A stretch of 64,000 nucleotides of DNA from Pseudonocardia ammonioxydans (GTDB lineage Bacteria > Actinomycetota > Actinomycetes > Mycobacteriales > Pseudonocardiaceae), in NCBI RefSeq assembly GCF_900115005.1, contig NZ_FOUY01000004.1, positions 124,001 to 188,000 of the forward strand, written 5' to 3'. How positions within the stretch are numbered: the stretch's first letter is position 1; every line of letters begins with the position of its first letter. The notes below the pieces were generated by a model. The model had not been told where the DNA came from. It was given only the letters and a program-made list of their open reading frames with translations, and searched no databases. This document shows, in pieces, positions 32,027 through 41,280 of the stretch. A program made the translations under genes and the position numbers.

Positions 32027-32774
32027 CCAGCTCGAGCGTCCCGAGCCGATCGATCGACGCGACGACGACGTCCCCGGGGCCGACCGGTACGGCCGCCGTC
32101 AGCCCACCGGAGAGCACGATCTCCCCGGCGCGCAGCCCGCCGCCCTCGGCGGCCAGCGCCCGGACCAGCCAGGCCACCGCGGCCGCCGGGTGCCCGAGCG
32201 ACGCCGCCCCGGACGCCGTCGCGGCGACCTCGCCGTTGTGCTCGAGCACCACCCCGACCAGCCGCAGGTCGATGCCGGACACCGGCACCGGCGTCCCCAC
32301 CACGTACCGCGACGCCGAGGTGTTGTCGGCGACGACGTCGGCCATCGTGAACCGGTAGTCGCGGTAGCGGGAGTCGAGCACCTCGATCCCGACGGCGACA
32401 CCGGCGGTGGCGGCGAGCACGTCGGTGGCGGTGCAGTGCTCGCCCGCCAGGTCGCGGCCGAGCACGAACACGATCTCCGGTTCGCACCGCGGCTGGATCT
32501 GGCGGGCGACCTCCAGCGGCTCGCCGATGTCCAGTGCGCCGCCGGCCGGCAGGAACCCGAAGATCGGGTCGGACACGCCGACCTGGGCCTGCTTGGCCCG
32601 GGAGGTGACGCCGAGCTTCCAGCCGGCCAGCGGTCCGGCCGCGTCGCGCAGCACGCGCTGCACCCGGTACGCGGTGGGCAGGTCCAGCTCGGTGAACTCG
32701 TCGGACAGCCGGTCGACGGCCGTCCGGTCGGCCACGGCCCGCGACAGCCGGTCCGCCAGCTCGGAGACGTTCAC
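32016..32774 (-). CDS. Probable 4-oxalocrotonate decarboxylase (2-keto-4-pentenoate hydratase superfamily)
   Basis: GTG 32774 overlaps the upstream stop as GTGA, a translational-coupling arrangement. The 252-residue protein belongs to the hydratase/decarboxylase superfamily: WKLGVTSRAKQAQVGVSDPIFG, CEPEIVFVLGRDL with the metal-binding acids, VLDSRYRDYRFTMADVVADNTS, and GEIVLSGGL. The DSRY..F.F...VVADN pattern is closer to DmpH/XylI decarboxylases than to MhpD hydratases. It would convert 2-oxo-3-hexenedioate to 2-hydroxypenta-2,4-dienoate, with the preceding gene's hydratase acting next. The assignment between the two paralogues is inferred from motifs. Confidence 0.78.
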   Translation of the reverse strand: MNVSELADRLSRAVADRTAVDRLSDEFTELDLPTAYRVQRVLRDAAGPLAGWKLGVTSRAKQAQVGVSDPIFGFLPAGGALDIGEPLEVARQIQPRCEPEIVFVLGRDLAGEHCTATDVLAATAGVAVGIEVLDSRYRDYRFTMADVVADNTSASRYVVGTPVPVSGIDLRLVGVVLEHNGEVAATASGAASLGHPAAAVAWLVRALAAEGGGLRAGEIVLSGGLTAAVPVGPGDVVVASIDRLGTLELACR

Positions 32775-33562
32775 GCCGTACCTCCCACGCGGATCGTGAC
32801 CGGCCCCAGCCGGTCGAACTCGGCCCGGAACACGTCCCCGGCCGTCAGGGGGACGGCCGCGTGCAACGCGCCCGTCATGATCAGATGGCCGGGTTCGAGC
32901 ACGACGCCGGCCTCGCCGAGGGTGTTCGCCAGCCAGGCGACGACCGCGACCGGGTCGCCCAGCGCGGCCGCCCCGGCGCCGGAGTCGACCAGCTCGCCGT
33001 TGCGGGTCAGTGTCATCCCGGTCAGCCGGGGGTCCCAGCCCTCGAGCGGGACGACCTGCGAGGACGTCGCCATCGCGCCGTTCGAGGCCAGGTCGGCGAC
33101 CGTGTCGGCGAGCGCGATCCGCCAGTCCTCGATCCGGGAGTCGACGATCTCCATCCCGGCCACCGCGCCGGCGATCGCCCGCCGCGCCGCTGGCACGGTC
33201 ACACCCGGGCCCGCGAGCCGCTCGCCGAGCACGAAGACGATCTCGGCCTCGACCTTGGGCTGGATGAACCGGTCCAGCGGGATCGTGTCGCCGTCGCGGT
33301 AGACCGTGGAGGCGAGCACGGGGCCGTGGTCGGGGGAGTCGATGCCGATGAGTCGCTGCATGGCCTTCGACGTCGCCCCCACCTTGTGCCCGACGACGGT
33401 GTCGCCGTCGGCCAGCAGCAGCGACACCAGCTCCTGCTGGACGGCGTAGCCGTCGGCCATGCCGAGCGACGGGTCGGCGTCGGTCAGCGGTGGGATCGGC
33501 ACCCGGGTGCGGCGGGCCTCGTAGAGCGCCCGGGCCTTCCCCGGGGCGTCGGTGACGGGCAT
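32771..33562 (-). CDS. 2-keto-4-pentenoate hydratase (MhpD/DmpE-like)
   Basis: The 263-residue product shares the fold of the following gene. It has GHKVGATSKAMQRLIGIDSPDHG, VEAEIVFVLGERL, and especially MEIVDSRIEDWRIALADTVADLAS, the pattern typical of MhpD/DmpE hydratases that add water to 2-hydroxypentadienoate to give 4-hydroxy-2-oxovalerate. ATG 33562 opens the operon hydratase - decarboxylase - tautomerase. The aldolase and dehydrogenase that normally complete the route, and the ring-cleaving dioxygenase, are not in this window. Confidence 0.82.
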   Translation of the reverse strand: MPVTDAPGKARALYEARRTRVPIPPLTDADPSLGMADGYAVQQELVSLLLADGDTVVGHKVGATSKAMQRLIGIDSPDHGPVLASTVYRDGDTIPLDRFIQPKVEAEIVFVLGERLAGPGVTVPAARRAIAGAVAGMEIVDSRIEDWRIALADTVADLASNGAMATSSQVVPLEGWDPRLTGMTLTRNGELVDSGAGAAALGDPVAVVAWLANTLGEAGVVLEPGHLIMTGALHAAVPLTAGDVFRAEFDRLGPVTIRVGGTA

Positions 33563-33984
33563 CGGGCTCCTTCGCGGTCCGCGGATCGTGCCGGGTCAGT
33601 GTCCCGCACCGGGTGAACGGCGCTGCCGGCCGCGGCCGCCACCACTCTCGGTGACCGCGGCCACAGGCAGGCAACCGGTCGAACCACTCGCCAGTCCACG
33701 GGGCACCACCGTCACTGCAGGTCAGAGGGGTGGGAGTGGTGTGCGGCCCCGGTGGTCGCTGCGGTGAACGGCAGGTTGCGGCCCTTCTCGTCACCGAACG
33801 TCCGCTCACCGCCCGTCGCGTCCCGGTGGTCTCGCGATCACTCATTCGTGTTTGCGGTCCGCGGGTCGCTGGCTAGCGTGGCCCACGGATCACGGAACGG
33901 TTACGAACCGGACGCAGCCCGACCCCCGACGGGCCGCCCGCTCCCCACGGGTTGTCCGCCGTTCCGGGATCTGGAAGGAAGATC
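33563..33984. promoter_or_regulatory. Divergent spacer with a candidate promoter for the M23 gene
   Basis: The 422-bp spacer has no plausible gene. TTTGCG (33851-33856) and TAGCGT (33874-33879) are 17 bp apart and would start a transcript about 100 nt before the M23 start. A small stem CGGTT-ACG-AACCG (33898-33910) lies in that leader. I looked for a cyclic di-AMP riboswitch and did not find its conserved cores. Confidence 0.4.
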
Positions 33985-34992
33985 GTGGCACGGCATCGCT
34001 CCCCCCAGGGCCGAAGCGCGAGCCTCGGGCTCCTGTCACCGCAGTTCGCGGTGGCAGGGGTCGGAGGGCCGGTCGGCGCGTTCCCGACCGGACCCCGCGT
34101 CCGGCGCTCCCGCACGCACGCCCCCGCCGGGTACTCCCCGCCCGGTTCCTCCGGGTCGTCCCTCGAGGGCTCCCGGATCTCCGCGTCCACCCGCATCGCG
34201 GCCGCGGTCGTCGCCGTCGGCGGTATCGCCGGCGCCGCACACGCGACCGTCGGTTCCGGCGAGCTCCCGTCGCCGGCGGCCTGGTTCGACGCCACCCCCG
34301 CGGCCACCGCGTCCGACGCCGCCGCGGTGCCCGCCCCCCGCGCCCCGGTCGACGCCGCTCCGGCGGCGCCGATCGCCGACTCGGCGACCATCGCCGCGCT
34401 GGCGACCCCGGCCGCGGCCGGTGGTTCGGTCGCCGCCCGGGCCGTTACCGTGGCCCCCGGTGTGCACACCGGTGCCGCCCAGGCGGTCGAGGGTGCTGCG
34501 GCCTCGGTGACCGAGGTCCAGAAGGCCGCCGCCGAGCGTGCCCGCGCCGCCGAGGCCGCTCGCGCCGCCGGCGCCACCGGGTCACTGCAGTCCGCGTCCG
34601 CCGGCGGTGCGGTGTCGATCGTGTCCGGCCGAGTCACCTCGGGCTTCGGCTCCCGCTGGGGCAGCCAGCACAAGGGCCTCGACATCGCGGCCCCGATCGG
34701 TACCCCGATCCACGTCCCGCTGGGCGGGACCGTGATCAGCTCCGGTTCGGCCAGCGGGTTCGGGATGTGGGTCCGGGTCAAGCACGACGACGGCACCGTC
34801 ACCGTCTACGGCCACATCAACCGCTCCCTGGTGACGGTCGGGCAGAAGGTCACGCCCGGCCAGCAGATCGCCGAGGTCGGCAACCGGGGCCAGTCCACCG
34901 GGCCGCACCTGCACATCGAGGTGGTCGACCCGAGCGGTACGAAGATCAACCCGAAGCCGTGGCTCGACGCCAACGGGTTCAGCTACACCTGA
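33985..34992 (+). CDS. Secreted or membrane-anchored M23 peptidase (LytM domain)
   Basis: GTG 33985 follows CTGGAAGGAAGATC. The 335-residue protein has a basic, disordered N-terminus and one hydrophobic segment (STRIAAAVVAVGGIAGAAHA, about residues 68-87) that could be a late signal or anchor. An Ala-rich linker and helix (EVQKAAAERARAAEAARAAG) come next, then the LytM zinc domain. The zinc site is H229-KGL-D233 with H308-L-H310 (GPHLHIEVVDP), and the domain ends in KPWLDANGF. Such enzymes cut peptidoglycan cross-links in the envelope. Active-site residues are intact. Confidence 0.9.
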   Translation: MARHRSPQGRSASLGLLSPQFAVAGVGGPVGAFPTGPRVRRSRTHAPAGYSPPGSSGSSLEGSRISASTRIAAAVVAVGGIAGAAHATVGSGELPSPAAWFDATPAATASDAAAVPAPRAPVDAAPAAPIADSATIAALATPAAAGGSVAARAVTVAPGVHTGAAQAVEGAAASVTEVQKAAAERARAAEAARAAGATGSLQSASAGGAVSIVSGRVTSGFGSRWGSQHKGLDIAAPIGTPIHVPLGGTVISSGSASGFGMWVRVKHDDGTVTVYGHINRSLVTVGQKVTPGQQIAEVGNRGQSTGPHLHIEVVDPSGTKINPKPWLDANGFSYT

Positions 34993-35020
34993 TCGTTCCC
35001 GGCGCGGCCCGGGCGAGCGG

Positions 35021-36511
35021 TCAGGCCGGGTCGGCCCGGCGCCGTTCCTCGGCGAGGAAGTGTGCCGTCTCCCGCGTCGCGGTGTAGAGCGAGCGGTAGT
35101 GCGGGTGGAAGCGCTCGTAGACCTCCCGGGCGACCGGGTCGGGCCGGATGGTCCGCGCCACGGGGTTCCACCGGCGCAGCTCTGGTTCCGCCCCGGTGGC
35201 GGCCGCGGCCAGCCACGCGTCGCCCAGCGCGGCACCGACGGTCTGCTCCGGGATGTCCTGCGGCACGCCGGTGACGTCGGTGACGATCCGGGTCCACAGC
35301 CCGCCCTGGACGCCACCACCGACCGCGACCAGGCGCTTCGTCCCGCCGCCAGCCTCGCGCATGACCTCGAGGTTGTGCCGGACACCGTGTGCGATGCCCT
35401 CCAGTGCAGCCCGGTAGACCTCGCCCCGTGAGTGCCCCGTGGTGAGCCCGGCGAGGATGCCGCGCGCGTCCGGGTCGAACAGCGGGGTGCGCTCCCCGGC
35501 GAAATAGGGGAGCAGCAGCAGCCCGCCGCTGCCCGGCGCGGCCCGACCTGCCTCCTCGACCAGCTGGGTGAAGCCCTCCCCGGTGAGGTCACGCAGCCAG
35601 TTCGTGATCGCGCCGGAGGTCGCCATCCCGGCGGCGAGGGTGAACGTGCCGGGGACGACGCCGCGGGTCGTCCACATCGCCGGGTGCGGCCGGGGGCGGT
35701 CGATCACCTCGATGAGGAACATCGTCGTGCCGTACATGACCATGACCTCGCCCGGGGAGGTCACGCCGGCGCTGGTCGCCTCCGCCCAGGCGTCGACGGT
35801 CCCGGCGGTGACCGGCAGCCCCTCCGGCAGCCCGGTCTCGGCGGCCGCGGCGGCGGTGACGTGCCCGGCGACCTCGGTGGGCCACAGCAGCCGCGGCAGC
35901 TCGATCCCCGGTGCGGTCGCCTCGGCCCAGTCGTGGGCCCAGTCCGCCGCCTCGAGGTCGTACATCGGGTCGCACTGGCTGGCCGAGTGGTGGTCGAGCA
36001 CGTACTCCCCGGTGAGCCGGTGCACCAGGTAGGACGAGCACATCAGGAACAGCGCCGTCCGCTCGTGGATCTCGGGTTCGTGCCGGGCGAGCCAGCGCCA
36101 CTTCGGCCCGACCGCCTGCGACGACAGCGGCGTCCCGGCGCGGGCGAGGATCTGCTCGGCACCGAGCTCGGCGGTCAGCTCGTCGATCTCCGTGCCCGCC
36201 CGGGTGTCGACGCCGTAGAGGATCGCCGGACGCAGCGGCCGGCCGTCGGCGTCCGCGGGGAGCAGCGTCGGGCCGATCCCGGAGACACCGAGGCCGGCGG
36301 GCGCGGCGTCCGGCACCGCGGTGAGCAGCTCGCGGACGATCGCCGCGAAGTCGCCCCACCAGATGGCCTCCGCGTCGTGCTCGACCCACCCGGGACGGGG
36401 CTGCGCGGTCTCGTGTGCGCGGTCGGCCCGGGCGAGCACCCGGCCCCCGGAGTCGACCACGACGCCCTTCGAGCCGGAGGTTCCGATGTCGACACCGAGG
36501 TACACCTGCAT
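35021..36511 (-). CDS. xylB: FGGY-family carbohydrate kinase, probably xylulokinase
   Basis: The 496-residue two-domain sugar kinase starts MQVYLGVDIGTSGSKGVVVD, the phosphate-binding loop. It has WWGDFAAIVRELL, the FGGY signature region and GTVD240AWAEATSAGV, whose Asp is the catalytic base of xylulokinases. The C-terminal ATP-binding GGGVQGGLWTRIVTDVTGVP is intact. It would phosphorylate D-xylulose or a related ketose or polyol at the C5 end. No xylose isomerase or transporter is adjacent, so the sugar is not certain. It is convergent with the M23 gene, with 28 bp between the stops. Confidence 0.85.
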   Translation of the reverse strand: MQVYLGVDIGTSGSKGVVVDSGGRVLARADRAHETAQPRPGWVEHDAEAIWWGDFAAIVRELLTAVPDAAPAGLGVSGIGPTLLPADADGRPLRPAILYGVDTRAGTEIDELTAELGAEQILARAGTPLSSQAVGPKWRWLARHEPEIHERTALFLMCSSYLVHRLTGEYVLDHHSASQCDPMYDLEAADWAHDWAEATAPGIELPRLLWPTEVAGHVTAAAAAETGLPEGLPVTAGTVDAWAEATSAGVTSPGEVMVMYGTTMFLIEVIDRPRPHPAMWTTRGVVPGTFTLAAGMATSGAITNWLRDLTGEGFTQLVEEAGRAAPGSGGLLLLPYFAGERTPLFDPDARGILAGLTTGHSRGEVYRAALEGIAHGVRHNLEVMREAGGGTKRLVAVGGGVQGGLWTRIVTDVTGVPQDIPEQTVGAALGDAWLAAAATGAEPELRRWNPVARTIRPDPVAREVYERFHPHYRSLYTATRETAHFLAEERRRADPA

Positions 36512-36750
36512 GGTCCTTTCCTACCGGGTGCGGTGTCCGGGCGCATCGGCGCCGTCCGAAGCACTGCCACGACCGGGAGCGGGCCGCCCGCCGCCGCCGG
36601 CACAGGGGACCGACACTCGGACCCGGGCCGCACCCCGCACCGGCCGAGTTGTCCACGACACCCCCTCCGGAACCGGGTCCGGGGCGCTCGGTCCACAGGC
36701 CCGGCCCCGGCGAGCGCCGTCCGTCGTCCCGCTGCTCCACCCTCGGCGCC

Positions 36751-38250
36751 ATGACCGCACTGCCGCAGCCCGAACCCGGCTCCCCGGCCCGCCCCGGGTC
36801 TCCGCCCGCCGCGGACGTCGCGCGGGGGGAGCCGCGAGCCCCCGCTCCGTCCAGCCCCGCGCTCTCCGAGCCCGCGCCGGCGAGTCCCGCGCCGGCGAGT
36901 CCCGCGCCGGCGAGCCCTGCGCCGGCGAGCCCTGCGCCGCCGAGCCCGGCGCCGCCCGACCCCGTGCCGCCCGACCCGGTGCCGCCCGACCCGGTACCGC
37001 CCGACCCCGGGCCGCCCACTGCCGCGGCCACGCCGCTGTGGCCGCCGGGTGGCACCCCGGCCGATCCGTGGCCGTGGGCGCCGGGCGGCACCGCGCCGGC
37101 CCGGATCCGGCTCACCGACCCGGCGGACCTGGTCGCCGCGGTACCGGTCCTGATCGGGTTCCATCCCGAGGACTCGCTGGTCCTGGTCGGGCTCGCCGGT
37201 CCGGAGTTCCGCGGCCGGGTCGGCCTCACCCTGCGTCTCGACCTGCCGCAGGGGAGGGCGGTGCGTCGCGTCTGCGACGAGGCCGTCTCCGTGCTGGCGG
37301 GCAGCGACCCGGCCCGGGCGGTCGTCGTGGTCGTGGGTGGCGGCGCCGCGGTGCCGGCAGCGCGGAACGGGCCCCGGCGTGACGTCGCGGTCGCCGCGCG
37401 CCGGGCCCTGCGGTGGGCCGGTATCGACCCGATGGCCGTGCTGTGGGCCTCGGGGACCCGGGCCGGTGACCGGTGGAGCTGCTACCCGTTGCCCGGGCAG
37501 GACTGTGGCTGCGCCGGGACGGTGCCGGACCCGAGTGCCACCCCCGTCGCGGTCGCGGCGGCGGTGCAGGGCGGTCGTGCCGTACTGCCGGACCGGGCCG
37601 CGGTGCTCGCCCAGCTCGACGGTGACGGCGCCGACCGCGCTCGCCGGTCGCGGCTGCGTGCCCGGGCCGGCGCCGGCGGCAACGGCGGAGCGCCGAGCGG
37701 GGCCGGGGTGGTGTGCGCAGCCGGCGCCGGACCGGCCCCCGACGGCGGGGACCGGGAGACCCGCGACCCCGGCGGCCTGCTCGACGTGGCGCTCGCCGAG
37801 GCGGCCGAGGGCCGGCTCGTGATCGACGACCGCCTCGCGCTCGACTTCCGCGCGGCCTTCGCCGACCCCGGCTTCCGGGACGAGGCGCTGCGGCGCAGCC
37901 TCGGGCCGGACGCACCGCACGCCGAGCAGCTCTGGGCGGCGCTCACGCGGGCGCTGCCGGGAGCCGGGCGGGCCGACACGGCGGCGCTGCTCGCCGTCTG
38001 CGCCCTCCTGCGCGGCGACGGTGCCCTCGCCGGGCTGGCCGTGGAGCGCGCACTGGCGGACCGGCCCGGGCACGTCGTGGCCACCGTGGTCGAGACGTCG
38101 CTGCGGGCCGCGGTGACCCCGGGGGCGACGCCGGGCCCGTACACGGGACCGGCCGGGCTGCGCCGCCTGCTCGACGCGGTGCTCGCGGAGGCCGAAGCCG
38201 GCGACGGCGGCGACACCCACGGCGACCCCGGCCCGGCGGGGGCACGGTGA
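36751..38250 (+). CDS. DUF4192-domain protein with Pro-rich repeat N-terminus
   Basis: The 499-residue product opens with about 100 disordered residues dominated by SPAPA and DPVPP pentads. It then enters the DUF4192 domain at RIRLTDPADLVAAVPVLIGFHPEDSLVLVGL (about residue 117). The domain is found almost only in actinobacteria, and its function is unknown. The C-terminal half contains ALRWAGIDPMAVLWASG and helical segments (AEQLWAALTRALPG, AALLAVCALLRGDGALAGLAVERAL). There is no signal peptide. ATG 36751 is the first Met before the repeat tract, and no clear ribosome site is seen. Confidence 0.85.
   Translation: MTALPQPEPGSPARPGSPPAADVARGEPRAPAPSSPALSEPAPASPAPASPAPASPAPASPAPPSPAPPDPVPPDPVPPDPVPPDPGPPTAAATPLWPPGGTPADPWPWAPGGTAPARIRLTDPADLVAAVPVLIGFHPEDSLVLVGLAGPEFRGRVGLTLRLDLPQGRAVRRVCDEAVSVLAGSDPARAVVVVVGGGAAVPAARNGPRRDVAVAARRALRWAGIDPMAVLWASGTRAGDRWSCYPLPGQDCGCAGTVPDPSATPVAVAAAVQGGRAVLPDRAAVLAQLDGDGADRARRSRLRARAGAGGNGGAPSGAGVVCAAGAGPAPDGGDRETRDPGGLLDVALAEAAEGRLVIDDRLALDFRAAFADPGFRDEALRRSLGPDAPHAEQLWAALTRALPGAGRADTAALLAVCALLRGDGALAGLAVERALADRPGHVVATVVETSLRAAVTPGATPGPYTGPAGLRRLLDAVLAEAEAGDGGDTHGDPGPAGAR
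36868..37017. repeat. Ten 15-bp units in the DUF4192 gene
   Basis: Consecutive 15-bp units (for example AGTCCCGCGCCGGCG, AGCCCTGCGCCGGCG, GACCCGGTGCCGCCC) encode EPAPA, SPAPA, SPAPP and DPVPP pentads without interruption. The sequence drifts gradually from one unit type to the next. Confidence 0.9.
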
Positions 38251-38357
38251 CCGGCCCCGGTGCGGTGCTCCGGCCGGTGATCCGCCGGGCGGCGCCGGGG
38301 GAGTCCGCGACCGGTCCGGTGCCGGTGCAGGGCCGGGCGGCGAGCCCGGTGGCGCGG

Positions 38358-39326
38358 TCAGCGGCCCCGGGCGAACTCCCACGCGTCGGCGACGATGCGC
38401 GCCAGCGCGGTGCGCGAGGGCTTCCAGCCGAGCTGCTCGGCGGCCCGGTGCCCGGCCGCGACCAGGACGGCGGGGTCGCCGGCCCGGCGCGGGGCGACCA
38501 CGGCCGGGATCGGGTGACCGGTGACCGACCGGCAGGTCTCGACGACCTCGAGCACCGAGAAGCCGTGCCCGCTGCCCAGGTTGTAGACGGCGTGGTCACC
38601 GGCGGTGGAGTGCTGCAACGCCAGCAGATGGGCATCGGCCAGGTCGTCGACGTGGATGTAGTCGCGCACGCAGGTGCCGTCCGGGGTCGGCCAGTCGTCA
38701 CCGAAGATCGAGATCGACTCGCGGGTACCGGAGGCGACCTGCAGCACGAGCGGGATCAGGTGGGTCTCGACCGTGTGCCGCTCACCGAGGTGCGTGTCGC
38801 CCGCCACGTGGGCGCCCGCCACGTTGAAGTACCGCAGGCTGGTCGCGGCCAGCCCGTGCGCCGTGGCGTACGAGGTGATCATGTGATCGATCGCGAGCTT
38901 GCTCGCCCCGTACGGGTTGGTCGGGCGGGTCGGTGCGGACTCGGGGATCGGCACCTGGTCCGGTTCGCCGTAGGTCGCGGCGGTCGAGGAGAACACCAGC
39001 CGTGGCACCGCGTGCCGGCGGATCGCCTCCAGCAGCCGGAACGAGGCGACGACGTTGCCGGACCAGTACTTCTCCGGTTCGGTCACCGACTCGCCGACCA
39101 GGGAGCGGGCGGCGAAATGCAGCACCCCGTCGAAACCGCCCGCACCGAGCACCTCGTCGGCCCCCGCGCCGAGCTCCGCCTCGACGAACGTCGCGCCCGA
39201 GGGGACCGCGTCCCGGTGCCCGGTGGACAGGTCGTCGAGGACGACGACCTCGTGTCCCGCCTCGAGCAGGTGCGCCGCGCACACACTGCCGACGTACCCC
39301 GCGCCGCCGGTGACGAGCAGCTTCAC
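38358..39326 (-). CDS. galE: UDP-glucose 4-epimerase
   Basis: GTG 39326 follows GGGGAGGCCCGGG. The 322-residue extended SDR has the NAD motif TGGAGYVGS (near residue 7), [19 protein letters not shown], the catalytic Y139-GAS-K143 ([13 protein letters not shown]), [10 protein letters not shown], and the GalE-specific [23 protein letters not shown]. It interconverts UDP-glucose and UDP-galactose for cell-wall arabinogalactan or exopolysaccharide precursors. No gal operon partners are next to it. The C-terminus ends with the typical [13 protein letters not shown] helix. Confidence 0.95.
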   Translation of the reverse strand: MKLLVTGGAGYVGSVCAAHLLEAGHEVVVLDDLSTGHRDAVPSGATFVEAELGAGADEVLGAGGFDGVLHFAARSLVGESVTEPEKYWSGNVVASFRLLEAIRRHAVPRLVFSSTAATYGEPDQVPIPESAPTRPTNPYGASKLAIDHMITSYATAHGLAATSLRYFNVAGAHVAGDTHLGERHTVETHLIPLVLQVASGTRESISIFGDDWPTPDGTCVRDYIHVDDLADAHLLALQHSTAGDHAVYNLGSGHGFSVLEVVETCRSVTGHPIPAVVAPRRAGDPAVLVAAGHRAAEQLGWKPSRTALARIVADAWEFARGR

Positions 39327-39473
39327 CCCGGGCCTCCCCGCTTGCCGATCCCTGCGGCGCCGATCTCCGCGGCGCCGAGCCGTCGGGGCGAGCATGTCAC
39401 GGGCGCGGGCGGCGACCGCCGTGCACCCGGGTGGCCGCGGTCCGGGTGGTCCCGGTCCCGGCAGTCGCGACCG

Positions 39474-40196
39474 CTACTGGGCCCTGACCAGGACGGCGTG
39501 CGCCACCAGCGGGGCGACCGTGGCCTTCTCGTCCTCGGTGGAGTGCACCGGGACCGGGTCCCCGAAGCGCGGGATGGCACCGACCTCGACGCTCTGGCCC
39601 GGCACGATGCCGGCGAGCTTCAGCTCACCCATCAGGTCCGCGTCGTTCTGCACGTGCTCGGCGATCCGGCGCACCTCGACCCGGCCGCCGCCGCGACGGG
39701 CGAGCTCGTCGAGCCGCTGCAGCCCGACCTCCAGCGAGGGCGGGACCGAGGAGGAGCTCGACGGCACGTCGTTGCCCTGCTCGAGGTCGTCGAGTCCCGG
39801 GATCGGGTTGCCGTACGGGGACACGGTCGGCTTGTCGAGCAGGCGGAGCAGCTTGCGCTCGACGTCCTCGCTCATCACGTGTTCCCAGCGGCACGCCTCG
39901 GCGTGCACGAGTTCCCACTCCAGGCCGATGACGTCGATGAGCAGACGCTCCGCGAGGCGGTGCTTGCGCATGACCGCGACAGCGCGGCTGCGACCGTCGT
40001 CGGTCAGCTCGAGGTGGCGGTCCCCGGCGACGACGACCAGGCCGTCGCGCTCCATCCGGGCGACGGTCTGGCTGACGGTCGGACCGCTCTGGCCGAGGCG
40101 CTCGGCGATCCGCGCGCGCAGCGGGACAACACCTTCCTCCTCGAGTTCGTAGATGGTCCGCAGGTACATCTCTGTGGTGTCGATGAGGTCGTTCAC
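39474..40196 (-). CDS. ideR: Iron-dependent repressor of the DtxR/IdeR family
   Basis: The 240-residue protein preserves every canonical ligand with diphtheria-toxin-repressor numbering: M10, H79, E83, H98, C102, E105 and H106 ([28 protein letters not shown]). The N-terminal winged helix has [19 protein letters not shown]. The dimer domain and a C-terminal SH3-like domain follow, joined by a Ser-rich linker ([10 protein letters not shown]). With Fe2+ it should repress siderophore and iron uptake genes and activate storage genes. GTG 40196 has AAGGGG upstream. It is divergent from the sulfurtransferase gene. Confidence 0.95.
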   Translation of the reverse strand: MNDLIDTTEMYLRTIYELEEEGVVPLRARIAERLGQSGPTVSQTVARMERDGLVVVAGDRHLELTDDGRSRAVAVMRKHRLAERLLIDVIGLEWELVHAEACRWEHVMSEDVERKLLRLLDKPTVSPYGNPIPGLDDLEQGNDVPSSSSSVPPSLEVGLQRLDELARRGGGRVEVRRIAEHVQNDADLMGELKLAGIVPGQSVEVGAIPRFGDPVPVHSTEDEKATVAPLVAHAVLVRAQ

Positions 40197-40277
40197 GTGG
40201 GGCCCCTTCGTTCGACGGCCAGTCTACCCAGGGCGAGCCCCGGGCACGGCGCACCCATCCGGGGCAGGATGGGCACC

Positions 40278-41219
40278 GTGTCCGGTTCCATGATCTCCCC
40301 CGAGGCCCTCGCCGGTCTGCTGCCGCGCGCCGGTCGTGACGGAGCAGACAGACCGCCACGCACCGCCGTCCCGGTGGTGCTGGACGTGCGGTGGCGGCTC
40401 ACCGGGCCTCCTGGACGAGACGACCACGCGGCCCGCCGTATTCCCGGCGCGGTCTTCACCGATCTGGACACCGAGCTGGCGGCCGGACCGTCGTCGCCCG
40501 GGCCGGGTGGCCGGCACCCGCTGCCGGAGCCCGCGGCGCTGCAGGAGGTGCTGCGCGCGGCCGGGGTGCGGGACGGGGACCCGGACCAGCTGGTGATCGC
40601 CTACGACGACGCGGACGGCTCGGTCGCCGCGCGGGCCTGGTGGCTGCTGCGCTGGGCGGGGGTCGACCCGGCCCGCGTCCGGGTGCTCGACGGCGGGTTC
40701 GCCGCCTGGGCGCAGGCGGGGCTGCCGGTCGCGGGCAGCGGAGGAGACGCGCCCGAGCCGGAGCCGTCGCCGGCCGGCGATCTCGTCGTGCGTCCCGGCG
40801 GCATGCCGGTCGTCGACGCCGACGGCGCCGCCGCCCTGGCCCGCGACGGGGTGCTGCTCGACGCCCGCGCGGCGGCCCGGTACCGCGGCGAGACCGAGCC
40901 GGTCGACCCGCGCGCCGGGCACGTCCCCGGGGCGCGCAACGTCCCGGCCGCCGCCAACGCGGGCCCGGACGGGCGCTGGGCGCCCGCGGGGGTGCTCGCC
41001 GAGCGGTTCCGCGCGGCCGGGGTCGGACCCGGTGTCCCGGCCGGCGCCTACTGCGGTTCGGGCATCAACGCCTGCGCGGTGGTGCTGGCGCTGGAGGAGT
41101 CCGGGCTGACGACCCCGCAGGCGCCGGCCGCGCTCTACCCGGGGTCCTGGTCGGAGTGGAGCGCCGACCCGCAGCGGCCGGCCGCGACCGGGGACCGGCC
41201 CTGGGTGGCGGACCGGTGA
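40278..41219 (+). CDS. Sulfurtransferase (thiosulfate / 3-mercaptopyruvate type)
   Basis: GTG 40278 is favoured because GGGGCAGG lies 9 nt upstream; ATG 40269 and ATG 40290 are alternatives. The 313-residue protein has two rhodanese domains. The N-terminal one is inactive-looking (VVLDVRWRL ... HAARRIPGAVFTDLD ... VVIAYDDADGS-like). The C-terminal one carries the catalytic loop A-Y-C259-G-S-G-I-N-A. CGSGxxA is the thiosulfate-type loop, as in actinobacterial SseA/CysA enzymes. It transfers sulfane sulfur to cyanide or thiols in the cytoplasm. Confidence 0.9.
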   Translation: MSGSMISPEALAGLLPRAGRDGADRPPRTAVPVVLDVRWRLTGPPGRDDHAARRIPGAVFTDLDTELAAGPSSPGPGGRHPLPEPAALQEVLRAAGVRDGDPDQLVIAYDDADGSVAARAWWLLRWAGVDPARVRVLDGGFAAWAQAGLPVAGSGGDAPEPEPSPAGDLVVRPGGMPVVDADGAAALARDGVLLDARAAARYRGETEPVDPRAGHVPGARNVPAAANAGPDGRWAPAGVLAERFRAAGVGPGVPAGAYCGSGINACAVVLALEESGLTTPQAPAALYPGSWSEWSADPQRPAATGDRPWVADR

Positions 41220-41266
41220 GCGGGGCGGAGGAGGTGAGTGGCGTGGCCGTCGGCGCATCCCTGGCA

Positions 41267-41272
41267 TACGGT
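41267..41272 (+). promoter_or_regulatory. Candidate -10 hexamer, leaderless acuC
   Basis: TACGGT lies 8 nt before the acuC ATG, and no ribosome site is visible in between. A GGAGGAGG further upstream is about 45 nt away, too far to serve this start. Confidence 0.4.
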
Positions 41273-41280
41273 CGCGTGCC

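Noticed and set aside
33780..33984. Cyclic di-AMP (ydaO) riboswitch upstream of the M23 peptidase
   Set aside because: The position is typical for actinobacterial cell-wall hydrolases, but the conserved cores of that riboswitch are not present in the leader.
36630..36710. DnaA-box-like words (TTGTCCACG and GGTCCACAGG) suggesting an origin
   Set aside because: There are only two degenerate words in a GC-rich spacer. No AT-rich unwinding region and no dnaA, dnaN or gyrase genes are present.
37713..40268. Long N-terminal extension of the sulfurtransferase frame
   Set aside because: It runs through the DUF4192 gene and antisense to galE and ideR; the rhodanese domain starts right after 40278.
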